Of a DNA stretch of 64,000 nucleotides, positions 25,754 to 34,230 are shown piece by piece (positions within the stretch are counted from its first letter, which is position 1; each line of letters begins with the position of its first letter). The stretch is from JACMLD01 sp044227095 (lineage in GTDB: Bacteria > Bacteroidota > Bacteroidia > Chitinophagales > Chitinophagaceae), in NCBI GenBank assembly GCA_044227095.1, contig JBGAFV010000001.1, positions 3,162,001 to 3,226,000 of the forward strand. Reading direction: 5' to 3'. The notes under the pieces are model-generated. The model saw only the letters and a program-made list of their open reading frames with translations. It did not search any database and had not been told where the DNA came from. Made by a program: the position numbers and the translations under genes.

Positions 25754-27414
25754 CCTATCAAAGTATTTAGTTCTTCCATGTCTTTTAAAATTTCTTTCTC
25801 CAGTTTCAGCAACTTGGCAAGAATATCCTTAGGTGGTTCAAAGGTTTGTTCTACATATTCATACTCTTTGTAACGATTAAAACTTAGGTCTAAATCATTT
25901 TCTTGAATTTCTGCAATCGGAACAAAGAAATGCGATTTACGGTCTTTGGCTTTAGTTTTATTTCGTTTGTCAAAAGCTTCTTTGGTTTCAGGTAATGGAA
26001 AGTCTTTTAATCTTCTGCGGTTATCATCCAATGAATAACCATCACTTTGTAATTCGTAAAACCAAACTTTCTCCGTATGCCATTTTTTACTTTTTTCTTC
26101 CACTTTTGTGAAAACCAAAATGGCTGTCTTTACTCCTGTGTAGGGCTTAAATGCACCACTTGGCAAAGAAATTACCGCTTCAAGTTGGTTGTCTTTTAAA
26201 ATAATTTCCCTTGTTTGCTTTTGAGCATTGCTACTACCAAATAAAACACCTTCTGGAATGATTACTGCTGCTTTTCCACCAATGCGAAGCATAGATGAAA
26301 TTCTATCTAAAAACAATAATTCACTTGCAGGGCTATCAATTCTTAAGCTGGTGTTTACATCGCCTCTATCAATCTTACCTGTAAAAGGAGGGTTTGCAAG
26401 TACTATATCATATTGTCCTGCTTCGTTGTAAGATTTGCTTAATGAATCTTTGTAATCAATTTTGGGGTTATCAATGCCATGCATCATTAAGTTCATTAAG
26501 CCTAAACGAACCATAGTTACATCAATGTCAAAACCATAAAAGCTTTGATCCAAAACCTTTTTTATTTTTTCATCGATGAAAGAAGAATAGGCTGCCATTT
26601 CAAAACCATCATCGTCTTTCTCTAATTTCTTTTTGTCCTTTTTACGAACTAAGTCAGTCAAAATATATTGATAAGCACCCAACAAGAAACCTGCTGTTCC
26701 ACAAGCAGGGTCGGCAATTTTATTTCCTAGTTGTGGCTCAACCAATTCAGCCATTAATTTGATGATGTGTCTTGGAGTTCTGAACTGTCCGTTTTTTCCA
26801 GCTTGTGCAATTTCACTTAACAACATTTCATATACATCACCTTGTATGTCTTGAAATGTATGTCCGCCATCGCTTGCATCTTTTTCTATTTCGATAAATA
26901 TTTCTTCAATTTTATTGATGGCTTCAAAAAGCAAAGTTGGCTTCTCAATTATGAAAACAGCATTAGCCATGTGCTTAGTGAATGGAGAAGTATCCCCGTT
27001 CAATGTTTTGATAAAAGGGAAAACATTGTAACGAACATGTTCCAACATTTTATCAGTTGGTGTAATGCGTTTGAATTTGTTCCAACGAAGTTCTTGCTTT
27101 GAAACAGGTTTTTTAGCTTCTTTTAAATCCTCCTGAATTTTCTTTGCTTCTGCTTTAGTCATTTTACCAGTGACCTGATAAAGTGATTCGTCAACGTAAG
27201 GAATATAAGTGCCGGAGAATCTTTTTGATTTATATTTTTCACCAACGAATTTTGCATCACCTTCCATTTTGGTTTCCATTTCATCTATGCGCTTCATGAA
27301 AAGCAAATAGGTGATTTGCTCGATGGCTGTTAATGGATTCGCAATACCACCACTCCAAAGGGTATTCCAAAGGCTGTTGATTAATGCTTTTAGTATCGGA
27401 TTGTTTTGTAACAT
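25750..27414 (-). CDS. hsdM: Type I restriction-modification DNA methyltransferase HsdM
   Basis: 554 aa N6-adenine methyltransferase. An N-terminal helical HsdM domain (NTLWSGGIANPLTAIEQITY, about residues 17-36) precedes a GQFRTPRHI segment (209-217), SAM motif I ADPACGTAGF (234-243) and catalytic NPPF (341-344). With HsdS it methylates host DNA; with HsdR it restricts unmodified DNA. The start ATG directly abuts the stop of the 126-aa gene, and the 3' end overlaps hsdS by 4 bp. Length and motifs are intact, so it should be active. Confidence 0.97.
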   Translation of the reverse strand: MLQNNPILKALINSLWNTLWSGGIANPLTAIEQITYLLFMKRIDEMETKMEGDAKFVGEKYKSKRFSGTYIPYVDESLYQVTGKMTKAEAKKIQEDLKEAKKPVSKQELRWNKFKRITPTDKMLEHVRYNVFPFIKTLNGDTSPFTKHMANAVFIIEKPTLLFEAINKIEEIFIEIEKDASDGGHTFQDIQGDVYEMLLSEIAQAGKNGQFRTPRHIIKLMAELVEPQLGNKIADPACGTAGFLLGAYQYILTDLVRKKDKKKLEKDDDGFEMAAYSSFIDEKIKKVLDQSFYGFDIDVTMVRLGLMNLMMHGIDNPKIDYKDSLSKSYNEAGQYDIVLANPPFTGKIDRGDVNTSLRIDSPASELLFLDRISSMLRIGGKAAVIIPEGVLFGSSNAQKQTREIILKDNQLEAVISLPSGAFKPYTGVKTAILVFTKVEEKSKKWHTEKVWFYELQSDGYSLDDNRRRLKDFPLPETKEAFDKRNKTKAKDRKSHFFVPIAEIQENDLDLSFNRYKEYEYVEQTFEPPKDILAKLLKLEKEILKDMEELNTLIG

Positions 27415-27795
27415 TTAGTAGTCATTTTTATATTTTGAATAATTTAAGGGATTTAACCAAAACTCATAACAGTCGGCAATAAGACCTTTTTCCCATTTTT
27501 TGTTTGATTTAAGTTCTAACCAATTGTTACCATAAAGTGTTTCACAAAGCTTGTAAAATCCATCACCCTGTTCTCTAAGCCCGTTTTTGTGAGTAATTAG
27601 ACAACTTAGTAAAGGTCTGTCCTTACTATGTTCATGTTCAGAAATGTTTCCTAACCATTCTCCAATTAACTTTCGGTCATAGTCGTTTTTGAAATTCAAA
27701 CCTAATTGTAACTGATCATTTAAAGTAGAATAAGTCCAAGTTGTTTGTAACCTGGCTAATTCAATTAATTTTTGTCTTATTTCACTATTCATCAT
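27415..27795 (-). CDS. Small hypothetical protein between hsdR and hsdM
   Basis: 126 aa. Its start ATG overlaps the hsdR stop as ATGA, and its stop is immediately followed by the hsdM ATG, so it is embedded in the translationally coupled operon. The sequence is soluble, rich in Trp, Leu and Asn (TTWTYSTLNDQLQL, GEWLGNISEHEHSKDRP, LLSCLITHKNGLREQGDGFY). I recognise no named family. Possible roles are an accessory subunit, a regulator of restriction or an anti-restriction safety factor, but none can be shown. The position argues that it is a real, co-expressed gene. Confidence 0.85.
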   Translation of the reverse strand: MMNSEIRQKLIELARLQTTWTYSTLNDQLQLGLNFKNDYDRKLIGEWLGNISEHEHSKDRPLLSCLITHKNGLREQGDGFYKLCETLYGNNWLELKSNKKWEKGLIADCYEFWLNPLNYSKYKNDY

Positions 27796-30587
27796 GCTGC
27801 TATTAATTTTTCGGTGAATAGTAAAATTTCGTCAATTTCCGCAGGACTGAAAACGCCCCTAATACCTTGCGGATGAATTAAGGTAAAAGGTGATTCGATA
27901 AGGTTTCGTTTTTGCAATTCGCCTTTTTCTAAAATGAAATTGCGAAGCAAATCCATAAATTGTAATTGCCGGCTCGATAAATAACTGTGCTTTGCAATGA
28001 AATCGTCAAATGCTTTAGAAACTGTTTCGTTGAAAGACTCCAATATTTCAATCCCTAAAATGTGTTTGATGAATTGTACAAATTGGGCTTTGCGATGATT
28101 GTAAACCCTGCGAAGCAAATCAATTGTAATGTGTGGATGTTCGTTGTGCAATTCTTCTGCTAATTGTTCTGCTTCGGTTGCTGTAATTTCTTTGCCTTCT
28201 TTTAATTTTTGTAAAAGTGGATTACTTGAAACCAATTCATTTACTTTTTGCTCAACCAACTCTCTGTATTTAGCAATGCTCAAGGCTTCGTGTTGCGGAC
28301 CAAACTCAACATATTCTTTTTCGCTTACCAAATCTTTGAAATTGAATTTAGCAGGGCCAAGTGGAACAATGGCTTCTCTAAATCTCATTAGCGGCGCAAT
28401 CTTTAAAATCAACTCGTCAAATTTATCTTCTGTAATTGTTGACCAGAAATGATTGCTCTGGCTTTGTCGAATTAGTACTTCTTCTTTTGCAATGATATTT
28501 ACAGACAAAGGCAATTCAGCAATTTCTTCTATGATGCTATCTTTCAGCGTTTCAAATTTCTCTTTTTCGTCAGAAAGTTTGGATACCGAAACTTCAACGA
28601 TATCTTTTTCAAATCGCATTGCCTTAAAATCAATATCAGAAACAGTTCTGAATAATGGTTTTACAACTGACTTTAAAAATTCTATTTTGTCTGGCGATAA
28701 ATGATTCCAAAAGTTTTCATCTTCTAACCTTTGCAATTCATGTTTAGCATCACGTATTACAATTGAATTTTGAGGAAGCGTTGAAATTTGTTTTCTTAAT
28801 TTCTCTATTTCATTTTTAAATATTTCAGATTCATTTAATTCAATTGCTTTTTCGATTTTATCTAATCGAACACCGAATAAACGAACAGGCAAAGGGATTT
28901 GACCTTTTAATTCTTTTCCTCTAGGATTCAATTTGAAATATTCAAAGTTGTCCCAACAATCCAAAATTAAAAACCCATCTTTTTGCGTACACCATGATTT
29001 TAGTTTTTCAGGTTCAAGCAAACGTGTTCCTCTGCCTATCATTTGCCAAAACTTGGTATAGCTGTATACTGGTTTCGCAAATACAAGATTAACCAATTCC
29101 CTAACATCAATGCCTGTATCCAACATGTCCACACTTAAAGCAATTCGCGGCATATCGTTGTTTGTAAATTGGTCAAGCAAACCGCCTTTGCCGTAAACTC
29201 TTGGGTCTTCGCTTACTAAAACTTTTGCCAATTCACCTTTGTATTCGGGATAAAGTGAATCAAAGACTTCTTCCATGCGTCTTGCATGGGCTTTGGTTGC
29301 ACAAAAGAAAATTGTTTTGCCTGGCAAAACACCATTGGCATCTTTTATACTTTCTTCCATGAATTCACGAACTATCAACGCATTTGTTCCTCTGTTGATT
29401 ACCTTTTTTTCAAGTTCTGTTCCTTCGTAGTTTATTTCTTCAATCTCTTTTCCTTCAAGTATTAAATTCTTTTGGTCTTCGAGTGCAATAGTTCTTTTGC
29501 TTATTCCTTCTGCTTGAAACTTGGTTTTTATTTTCATTACCTGAAAATTGCACAAGTAAGGCGGAATGTGATTTACTGCTTCATCGTACGAGTAGGCATA
29601 AGTTGGAACACCATCTTCTGTTTCAAATAGCCGAAATGTATTGTGGTCAATAACATCAGTTGGTGTTGCTGTTAAGCCAAGCGTAATTGTATTGAAGTAA
29701 TCTAAAACCTCTTGATAAGTATTATAAATGCTTCGGTGGCTTTCATCAACCACAATCAAATCAAAAAAATGTGGACTTAAAGTTTTATCCTCATTGCGAA
29801 TTACATTCAACATAGTTGGATATGTCGAAACATAAATTCTTCTGTCCTTTGCAATTTCCTTTTCTCCTTGCTTGGGCCATCTTGGTTCGTTGGGTAAATG
29901 CTCTTTAAAAGCATCAAGCGTTTGGTCACGCAAAGCAATTCTGTCTACTAAAAACAAAACTCTTTCAGCCCAACCCGTTCTCATTAAAGCATCAACCAAA
30001 GCAATACAAGTACGGGTTTTACCCGTTCCTGTAGCCATAACCAAAAGAAACCTACGTTTCCTTTTTTCAACGGCTTCTAAAACTGCCCTGATTGCGGCAA
30101 TTTGATAATCACGCCCTGCAATTTTTGTATTTATGAATTCACCAGAGAGTGATTTTCTTTTTTGTCTTATGTATGTGTAGCGTTCTAGGTCGTCACGAGT
30201 AGGAAACCCATATACTTTTTTAGGCGGATAGTTGTCTAAGTCCCAAAAGAAAATATCGTGTCCGTTTGTGTAAAAGCAGAAAGGAAGTTCTCCGCCAAAT
30301 TGTTTTTGAATGTTGAAACAATATTGTTTTGCTTGTTCCTTTCCAATATTTGCGTCAACTGTTGATTTTTTTGCTTCAACTACTGCTAAAGGCTTGCCTC
30401 CTTTACTCAATAAAACATAATCACTGAACTGTTTGCCAGCATAAGGCGTTTCGGCTTCTGCAACAATACTTGCATCAACAATAATGTCGAATTCTTCAAC
30501 TACCTGAGAACGGTCGCCAATGTTCCAACTAGCCTCTTTCAGGCGGTTGTCAATAATTTCTTTCCTTGTCAGTTTTTCGTTTTTCAA
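27792..30587 (-). CDS. hsdR: Type I restriction enzyme motor/endonuclease subunit HsdR
   Basis: 931 aa. The N-terminal nuclease domain has a PD-(D/E)xK pattern (Asp56, Glu71, Lys73 in VVEAKK). A superfamily 2 translocase follows with Walker A MATGTGKT (184-191), the DEAD-box variant VVDESH and LTATPT, then a second RecA domain with DMLDTGIDV and GRGTR. The C-terminal third includes the EcoEI-type R domain. It translocates DNA and cleaves unmethylated DNA far from the recognition site. It is the first gene of the operon. The open frame starts with TTG at 30587 and no better ATG is found nearby, so the exact start is uncertain. The 3' end overlaps the 126-aa gene by 4 bp. Confidence 0.95.
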   Translation of the reverse strand: MKNEKLTRKEIIDNRLKEASWNIGDRSQVVEEFDIIVDASIVAEAETPYAGKQFSDYVLLSKGGKPLAVVEAKKSTVDANIGKEQAKQYCFNIQKQFGGELPFCFYTNGHDIFFWDLDNYPPKKVYGFPTRDDLERYTYIRQKRKSLSGEFINTKIAGRDYQIAAIRAVLEAVEKRKRRFLLVMATGTGKTRTCIALVDALMRTGWAERVLFLVDRIALRDQTLDAFKEHLPNEPRWPKQGEKEIAKDRRIYVSTYPTMLNVIRNEDKTLSPHFFDLIVVDESHRSIYNTYQEVLDYFNTITLGLTATPTDVIDHNTFRLFETEDGVPTYAYSYDEAVNHIPPYLCNFQVMKIKTKFQAEGISKRTIALEDQKNLILEGKEIEEINYEGTELEKKVINRGTNALIVREFMEESIKDANGVLPGKTIFFCATKAHARRMEEVFDSLYPEYKGELAKVLVSEDPRVYGKGGLLDQFTNNDMPRIALSVDMLDTGIDVRELVNLVFAKPVYSYTKFWQMIGRGTRLLEPEKLKSWCTQKDGFLILDCWDNFEYFKLNPRGKELKGQIPLPVRLFGVRLDKIEKAIELNESEIFKNEIEKLRKQISTLPQNSIVIRDAKHELQRLEDENFWNHLSPDKIEFLKSVVKPLFRTVSDIDFKAMRFEKDIVEVSVSKLSDEKEKFETLKDSIIEEIAELPLSVNIIAKEEVLIRQSQSNHFWSTITEDKFDELILKIAPLMRFREAIVPLGPAKFNFKDLVSEKEYVEFGPQHEALSIAKYRELVEQKVNELVSSNPLLQKLKEGKEITATEAEQLAEELHNEHPHITIDLLRRVYNHRKAQFVQFIKHILGIEILESFNETVSKAFDDFIAKHSYLSSRQLQFMDLLRNFILEKGELQKRNLIESPFTLIHPQGIRGVFSPAEIDEILLFTEKLIAA

Positions 30588-31520
30588 AAGCTTAGGAATC
30601 AGGTAGTTTAATTGGGTTGTGAAGATATATAAAAGACCAATTAATAAATCAATAGATACTTATGAGAATTTATAAAGTCGCTCCATAATGCTACATCGTA
30701 CAAGTGAGTGACACAACCAGAGTTTAATAGGTACCCCACTGCTGGCCTCAAAAAATTATTACATGAAACATACAACAAAAATAAGGGCAGCCTCCCGGCA
30801 GTCCTTATAAATAAAAACTCTTGGCCTTAGCTCACATTTAGCACCACCATTACTCAGCCTTAAAGTTTACAGAAACAATACCCTCCAACTTGCGCCAGCT
30901 AGGATGGTATTTGCGCAGAAAACCTGGATCACGCAAACTCCATACTTTCTTGCTCTCAAAAAAGGGAGAAATCGTCTTACTCCGGAACTTTTTGCTCCAA
31001 CAAAAGGGAAGAGTTCGTGAACTCAAGACTTTTTTGCCTTCAAAAAAGGGAGAAATTGTCTTACTCCGGAACTTTTTGCTCCAACAAAAGGGAAGAGTTC
31101 ATGAACTCAAGACTTTTTAGCCTGCTAAAAAGGGAAAAATTGACTTACTCAGGAACTTTTGCACTGCTAAAAAGGGAAAAATCGACTTACTCAGGAACTT
31201 TTAGCATCAAAAAAAGGGAAAAATGAGCTTACTCAGGAACTTTTGGCATCAACAAAAGGGAAGAGTTCACGAACTCAGGACTTTCTTTTGGTAAATGCGC
31301 AACTGCGCAGGCGATTGTAAGGACCTGAGTTGCAGCTTATGTGCCAGGCGATTGCGTATTCAGCTACGTATTTGTGCATATTTTCTCTTGCTTATTTTTC
31401 GTAAACGCATTTGCGCAGTTCTCTTCATTTTATAAAAGCTAACTTTTTTTACGCAACTCCGTCGCATTCCAGTCCATCTTATATAGATTAAAAATATTTC
31501 TTTATCTAAACCGTACAATT
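30588..31520. other. 933-bp intergenic region upstream of the R-M operon
   Basis: Contains the promoter region of hsdR at the left end (AT-rich 30600-30660), the minisatellite at 30953-31288, and motifs with TTTGCGCAG/CTGCGCAAA character around it (about 30905-30925, 31293-31312, 31400-31420). Short open frames across the minisatellite look like by-products of its near-42-bp period, not genes. Confidence 0.6.
30953..31288. repeat. 42-bp minisatellite with two alternating unit types
   Basis: Eight imperfect units of 41-43 bp start at about 30953, 30995, 31037, 31079, 31121, 31162, 31205 and 31247. All share AAAAGGGA near the left and GGAACTTTT or AGACTTTT near the right. Type A units carry CTTACTCCGGAAC or CTTACTCAGGAAC; type B units carry the palindrome GAGTTC(GT/AT/AC)GAACTC. 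The order is A B A B A A A B, so the first four form an 84-bp higher-order repeat. Confidence 0.9.
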
Positions 31521-32129
31521 ATGAGTACAAAAATCGATTATGATTACAGAAGAGGCAGCGATGCCGTAAAAGATGCCAGGGCTGCAAGTGTATTGCAAAA
31601 CATGAAAGACAACGCTTTTTTTCCAGACCAGCCCAAACCGGTATTGGATCTTGAAAAAGTGCACCAGCAATTCAGCGCTGCACGTATTGACGCAGAAAAC
31701 CGCGACAGGCAAAAAGCGGCCGCTAAAAACAATGTGGCCAAAGACCTGGTTGTATGTCTGGACCAGGTAGCAAAATACGTAACAGAAAAAGCCAATGGAG
31801 AGGCAGAGATCCTGCTTTCTTCCGGTTTTAAAATTTCTGCAGATACGGCTTCAGATTTTGGCCCTATTGAAAACTTTAAAGTAGTAAATGGCCAAAATAG
31901 CGGAGAAGCCATTGTAAGCTGCAAAGGAGTAAAAGGTGCAGATTCTTATGCATTTCATTACGCTATTGCAGGCGAGGCTATACAGCAATGGAAACAGGTA
32001 TTTATTACTGCAGCCAGAGCCACAATTACGGATTTGGTGCCTGGTAAAAACTACGTGTTTTATGTAGAAGCTATCGCCAGCAAAGGCAGGTCTGTTAGAA
32101 GCGAGCAGGTAACGAAATATGCAGCATAA
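31521..32129 (+). CDS. Fibronectin type III domain protein
   Basis: 202 aa without a signal peptide. The N-terminal ~110 residues are helical and charged (EKVHQQFSAARIDAENRDRQ; VAKDLVVCLDQVAKYVTEKA). The C-terminal ~90 residues form a fibronectin III sandwich: GPIENFKVVNG, GEAIVSCKGVKGADSYAFHY, ATITDLVPGKNYVFYVEAI. Proteins of this layout are widespread in Bacteroidota, and their function is unknown to me. Lack of a secretion signal suggests a cytoplasmic role despite the FN3 fold. Single gene, followed by a terminator at 32246-32280. Confidence 0.88.
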   Translation: MSTKIDYDYRRGSDAVKDARAASVLQNMKDNAFFPDQPKPVLDLEKVHQQFSAARIDAENRDRQKAAAKNNVAKDLVVCLDQVAKYVTEKANGEAEILLSSGFKISADTASDFGPIENFKVVNGQNSGEAIVSCKGVKGADSYAFHYAIAGEAIQQWKQVFITAARATITDLVPGKNYVFYVEAIASKGRSVRSEQVTKYAA

Positions 32130-32245
32130 AGGATTTCTGATTTAGTGATTTGGTGATTTCTTTTAGTGGAAGTTGCATTACTATTATTTCAAGTAACGAC
32201 TAATTGAAAAGATCGGCCAGTATATTTTATAGCGCAAATATGTAC

Positions 32246-32280
32246 AAAGGGGTTTCGATAATCTATCGGCCCCTTTTTTT
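32246..32280 (+). terminator. Rho-independent terminator after the FN3 gene
   Basis: AAAGGGG (32246-32252) pairs with CCCCTTT (32270-32276), with an inner CGATA/TATCG stem, followed by a T run to 32280. It lies about 117 bp after the stop codon. Confidence 0.7.
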
Positions 32281-32292
32281 CATCTCATGCAA

Positions 32293-32392
32293 TTTCACGC
32301 AAAGACGCAAAGAAGAATCACGCAAAGACGCGAAGAAAAAATGCAAAAAATCCTATAAATCCCCCTAATCCTATAAATCCTGGTTCAGACAA
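32293..32392. repeat. 100-bp direct repeat, copy 1
   Basis: Begins TTTCACGCAAAGACGCAAAG and ends CCTGGTTCAGACAA. Near-identical to 32565-32664, with only a few differences in the CGCAAAGACGCGAAG segment. The right end is the dispersed 'AATCCTATAAATCC...TCAGACAA' motif in inverse orientation to the copy at about 3409. Confidence 0.9.
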
Positions 32393-32564
32393 TGGGCAGC
32401 AGGTTTCACGCCCGCCTGAATGACAAAGTCGGGCAGGCAAAGGGACAAAGAAGAAATTTTTTACCACAGTGTAAAAGGAGGTTTTTCACAGAGTAAAAAG
32501 AGGTTATATAAAATCCCGCAATCCGCAAATCCCATAAATCCCAATTCAGACAATGGGCAGCGGG

Positions 32565-32664
32565 TTTCACGCAAAGACGCAAAGAAGAATCACGCAAAGA
32601 AGAAAAGAAAAAATGCAAAAAATCCTATAAATCCCCCTAATCCTATAAATCCTGGTTCAGACAA
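32565..32664. repeat. 100-bp direct repeat, copy 2, overlapping the end of a GNAT gene
   Basis: Same length and sequence family as 32293-32392. Its last bases overlap the final codons of the GNAT gene on the minus strand: the repeat's GTCTGA gives the last Val codon and the TGA stop. A more diverged related segment is between the copies at about 32510-32560. Confidence 0.88.
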
Positions 32665-33151
32665 GTTCCTTAATCATCCACACATCACACCCAAAATGGC
32701 CGGTATTGCCCATGGGGCCTTTTAAATAACGGAAGCCAAATTTTTCATAAACGCTTACGGCTTTGCCCAGTTCCGGCATTGTTTCAAGATATACTTTTTT
32801 ATAGCCGAGGGCTTTTGCTTTTTCAAGCGATTGATTAATGAGCATCCTGCCAAGCCCTTTGCCGCGGGCAGTTGCGTGGAGGTACATTTTTACCAGTTCG
32901 CATACTCCATCCGGAAGGCCTTTGGAAGGAAAGATGCCTGCACCACCCAATAGTTCACCTGCTTCTTCTGCTACATAATAGAAGCTTCCGGGCTGTTGGA
33001 AAAGCGTATATAAATCGTCTGTTGTGGGATCGTAAAATACTGTGCCGGGTTTGTTGGCACCAAATTCTGCAAGTGAATTTCTTATAATTGTGGCGAGAGC
33101 TGGATTGTCTGCTGGCTGAATGGGGCGGATATGTATAGCTGCGTTTGACAT
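32657..33151 (-). CDS. GNAT family N-acetyltransferase
   Basis: 164 aa single GNAT domain. It has an IRPIQPADNPALATIIR start, a central VKMYLHATARGKGLGRML segment carrying the acetyl-CoA pyrophosphate-binding loop (R/Q-x-x-G-x-G/A pattern as RGKGLG), and a C-terminal YEKFGFRYLKGPMG motif. It transfers acetyl from acetyl-CoA to an unknown amine; GNATs next to housekeeping genes often modify small molecules or protein N-termini. The stop codon lies inside a dispersed repeat. The start ATG is 33151. Cytoplasmic. Confidence 0.92.
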   Translation of the reverse strand: MSNAAIHIRPIQPADNPALATIIRNSLAEFGANKPGTVFYDPTTDDLYTLFQQPGSFYYVAEEAGELLGGAGIFPSKGLPDGVCELVKMYLHATARGKGLGRMLINQSLEKAKALGYKKVYLETMPELGKAVSVYEKFGFRYLKGPMGNTGHFGCDVWMIKELV

Positions 33152-33184
33152 GCAGCAAAAGTAATAAAGACTATTTAAGTAAGC

Positions 33185-33268
33185 TTAGCTGAGCATGGCT
33201 ACAATGGCATAGAAAATAGTGTAAGAAACCGCAAGGATGAAGAAGAATACTTTGGTAGAGTTTTTCAT
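33185..33268 (-). CDS. Possible 27-aa single-helix membrane peptide
   Basis: An ATG-initiated frame on the minus strand encodes a basic start (MKNSTKV) followed by a continuous hydrophobic helix and ends MLS-stop. This is the pattern of small bacterial membrane peptides. It lies between the GNAT gene and the repeat at 33425. No strong ribosome-binding site is obvious, so expression is uncertain. Confidence 0.4.
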   Translation of the reverse strand: MKNSTKVFFFILAVSYTIFYAIVAMLS

Positions 33269-33424
33269 AAAGGGTAAGTGTTAGGTTTTTTTAGGATGTT
33301 GAAACAAAAACGATATAAGTGGATAAATATTTTGTCACAACTAAACAATTAGGATGCCAAACATTATTTTCTGTTTGGTTTTCTGTTTAGCAGCGAACTT
33401 ATTCGTGCCGTAAAAAGGGTAAAA

Positions 33425-33656
33425 AATGTTCGGAATATGTTCCAGAGGAACATTTCATGGGTAGAACACAATCGTGAGATCCGTTGCGTGCCTTAGGTAC
33501 GCCTGTTGCTAATTGCAATTTAGGAGCTACAATCGTTCCGATGGAACGAATAAGCCGTACAATTTTAATCTCTACCCATCAGTTGCTCCTACGGAGCAAG
33601 GAACGCTATGGATTGATTAACGCTTACAACAAAGCATAGTTACATTTTGAACACTT
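33425..33656. repeat. 232-bp four-hairpin element, copy 2 (inverted relative to copy 1)
   Basis: Reverse-complement relative of 5079-5311. It has ATGTTCCAGAGGAACAT (33437-33453), GCGTGCCTTAGGTACGC, CGTTCCGATGGAACG and TTGCTCCTACGGAGCAA in order, and ends TTTTGAACACTT. Hairpin arms are conserved while several loops and spacers differ. In this orientation the one imperfect pair in the second hairpin is a G-U wobble at RNA level. Confidence 0.8.
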
Positions 33657-33695
33657 GTAGATTTTTACCCTCTTGCTATTGCGTTAAATGTGTTT

Positions 33696-34205
33696 TTAAA
33701 GATAGCGTTCCTTAATAAGATCAATATGGTGTTGTGTATGCCCGGCAATAACATAACCAAGCGCCAACGCATTTATCTGGAGGTTGCTGGCCATACCGGC
33801 AAAGAGCAATTCTTCATCGCCCAAAGATTCATACAGCATTTCTGTAGCGTTGCGTACGGAATCAAACTCCCGCAAGAGGTCTTTCCATTTGCGGTGTATT
33901 TTATTGGCAGCATCTGCCCAGGAATTTTCATCGAAGCCAGGCATAGGGGTAGCATCAAGTCGCGAAGTTCTTAATGCCCGGTAGGCAAAAACACGTTCTG
34001 CATCTATAATATGCTGCAAGGATTGCCTGATTGTCCATTTGCCTTCTGCATAGGCATAATCTCTTTTTTTAGAAGGAATATTTTTCAGCAGTTTTTTAAA
34101 CGCCTTTGTATTTGCTTTGAGGGATTGCACCACATCTGTGTCTGGCGCTTTTGCTATATAGTTGAGGAAAGGCCCGGAAGCAACAATATCTTTTTTGCCG
34201 ATCAT
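33696..34205 (-). CDS. DinB-like four-helix protein
   Basis: 169 aa DinB/DUF664-type fold. Metal-binding histidines are visible in TIRQSLQHIIDAERVF (first helix pair) and in the C-terminal VIAGHTQHHIDLI. These proteins bind a divalent metal, and some are thiol-dependent transferases such as bacillithiol or mycothiol enzymes; the rest are uncharacterised. The DNA-damage name comes from Bacillus, and no damage-inducible site is seen here. Cytoplasmic, single gene. The four-hairpin element lies 40 bp downstream. Confidence 0.9.
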   Translation of the reverse strand: MIGKKDIVASGPFLNYIAKAPDTDVVQSLKANTKAFKKLLKNIPSKKRDYAYAEGKWTIRQSLQHIIDAERVFAYRALRTSRLDATPMPGFDENSWADAANKIHRKWKDLLREFDSVRNATEMLYESLGDEELLFAGMASNLQINALALGYVIAGHTQHHIDLIKERYL

Positions 34206-34230
34206 TTTTTGTGCAAATTTAAGAAGAAGA

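Noticed and set aside
20555..30587. Prophage or integrative element carrying the restriction genes
   Set aside because: No integrase, tRNA target, direct repeats at both ends or phage structural genes were seen around the operon.
30890..31226. Two overlapping frames encoding 14-residue repeats
   Set aside because: They follow from the near-42-bp period of the minisatellite. Both reading frames remain open, which indicates non-coding sequence.
30953..31288. CRISPR-like array
   Set aside because: There are no constant repeats with unique spacers; the whole 42-bp unit recurs with scattered changes and two alternating types. No cas genes are present.
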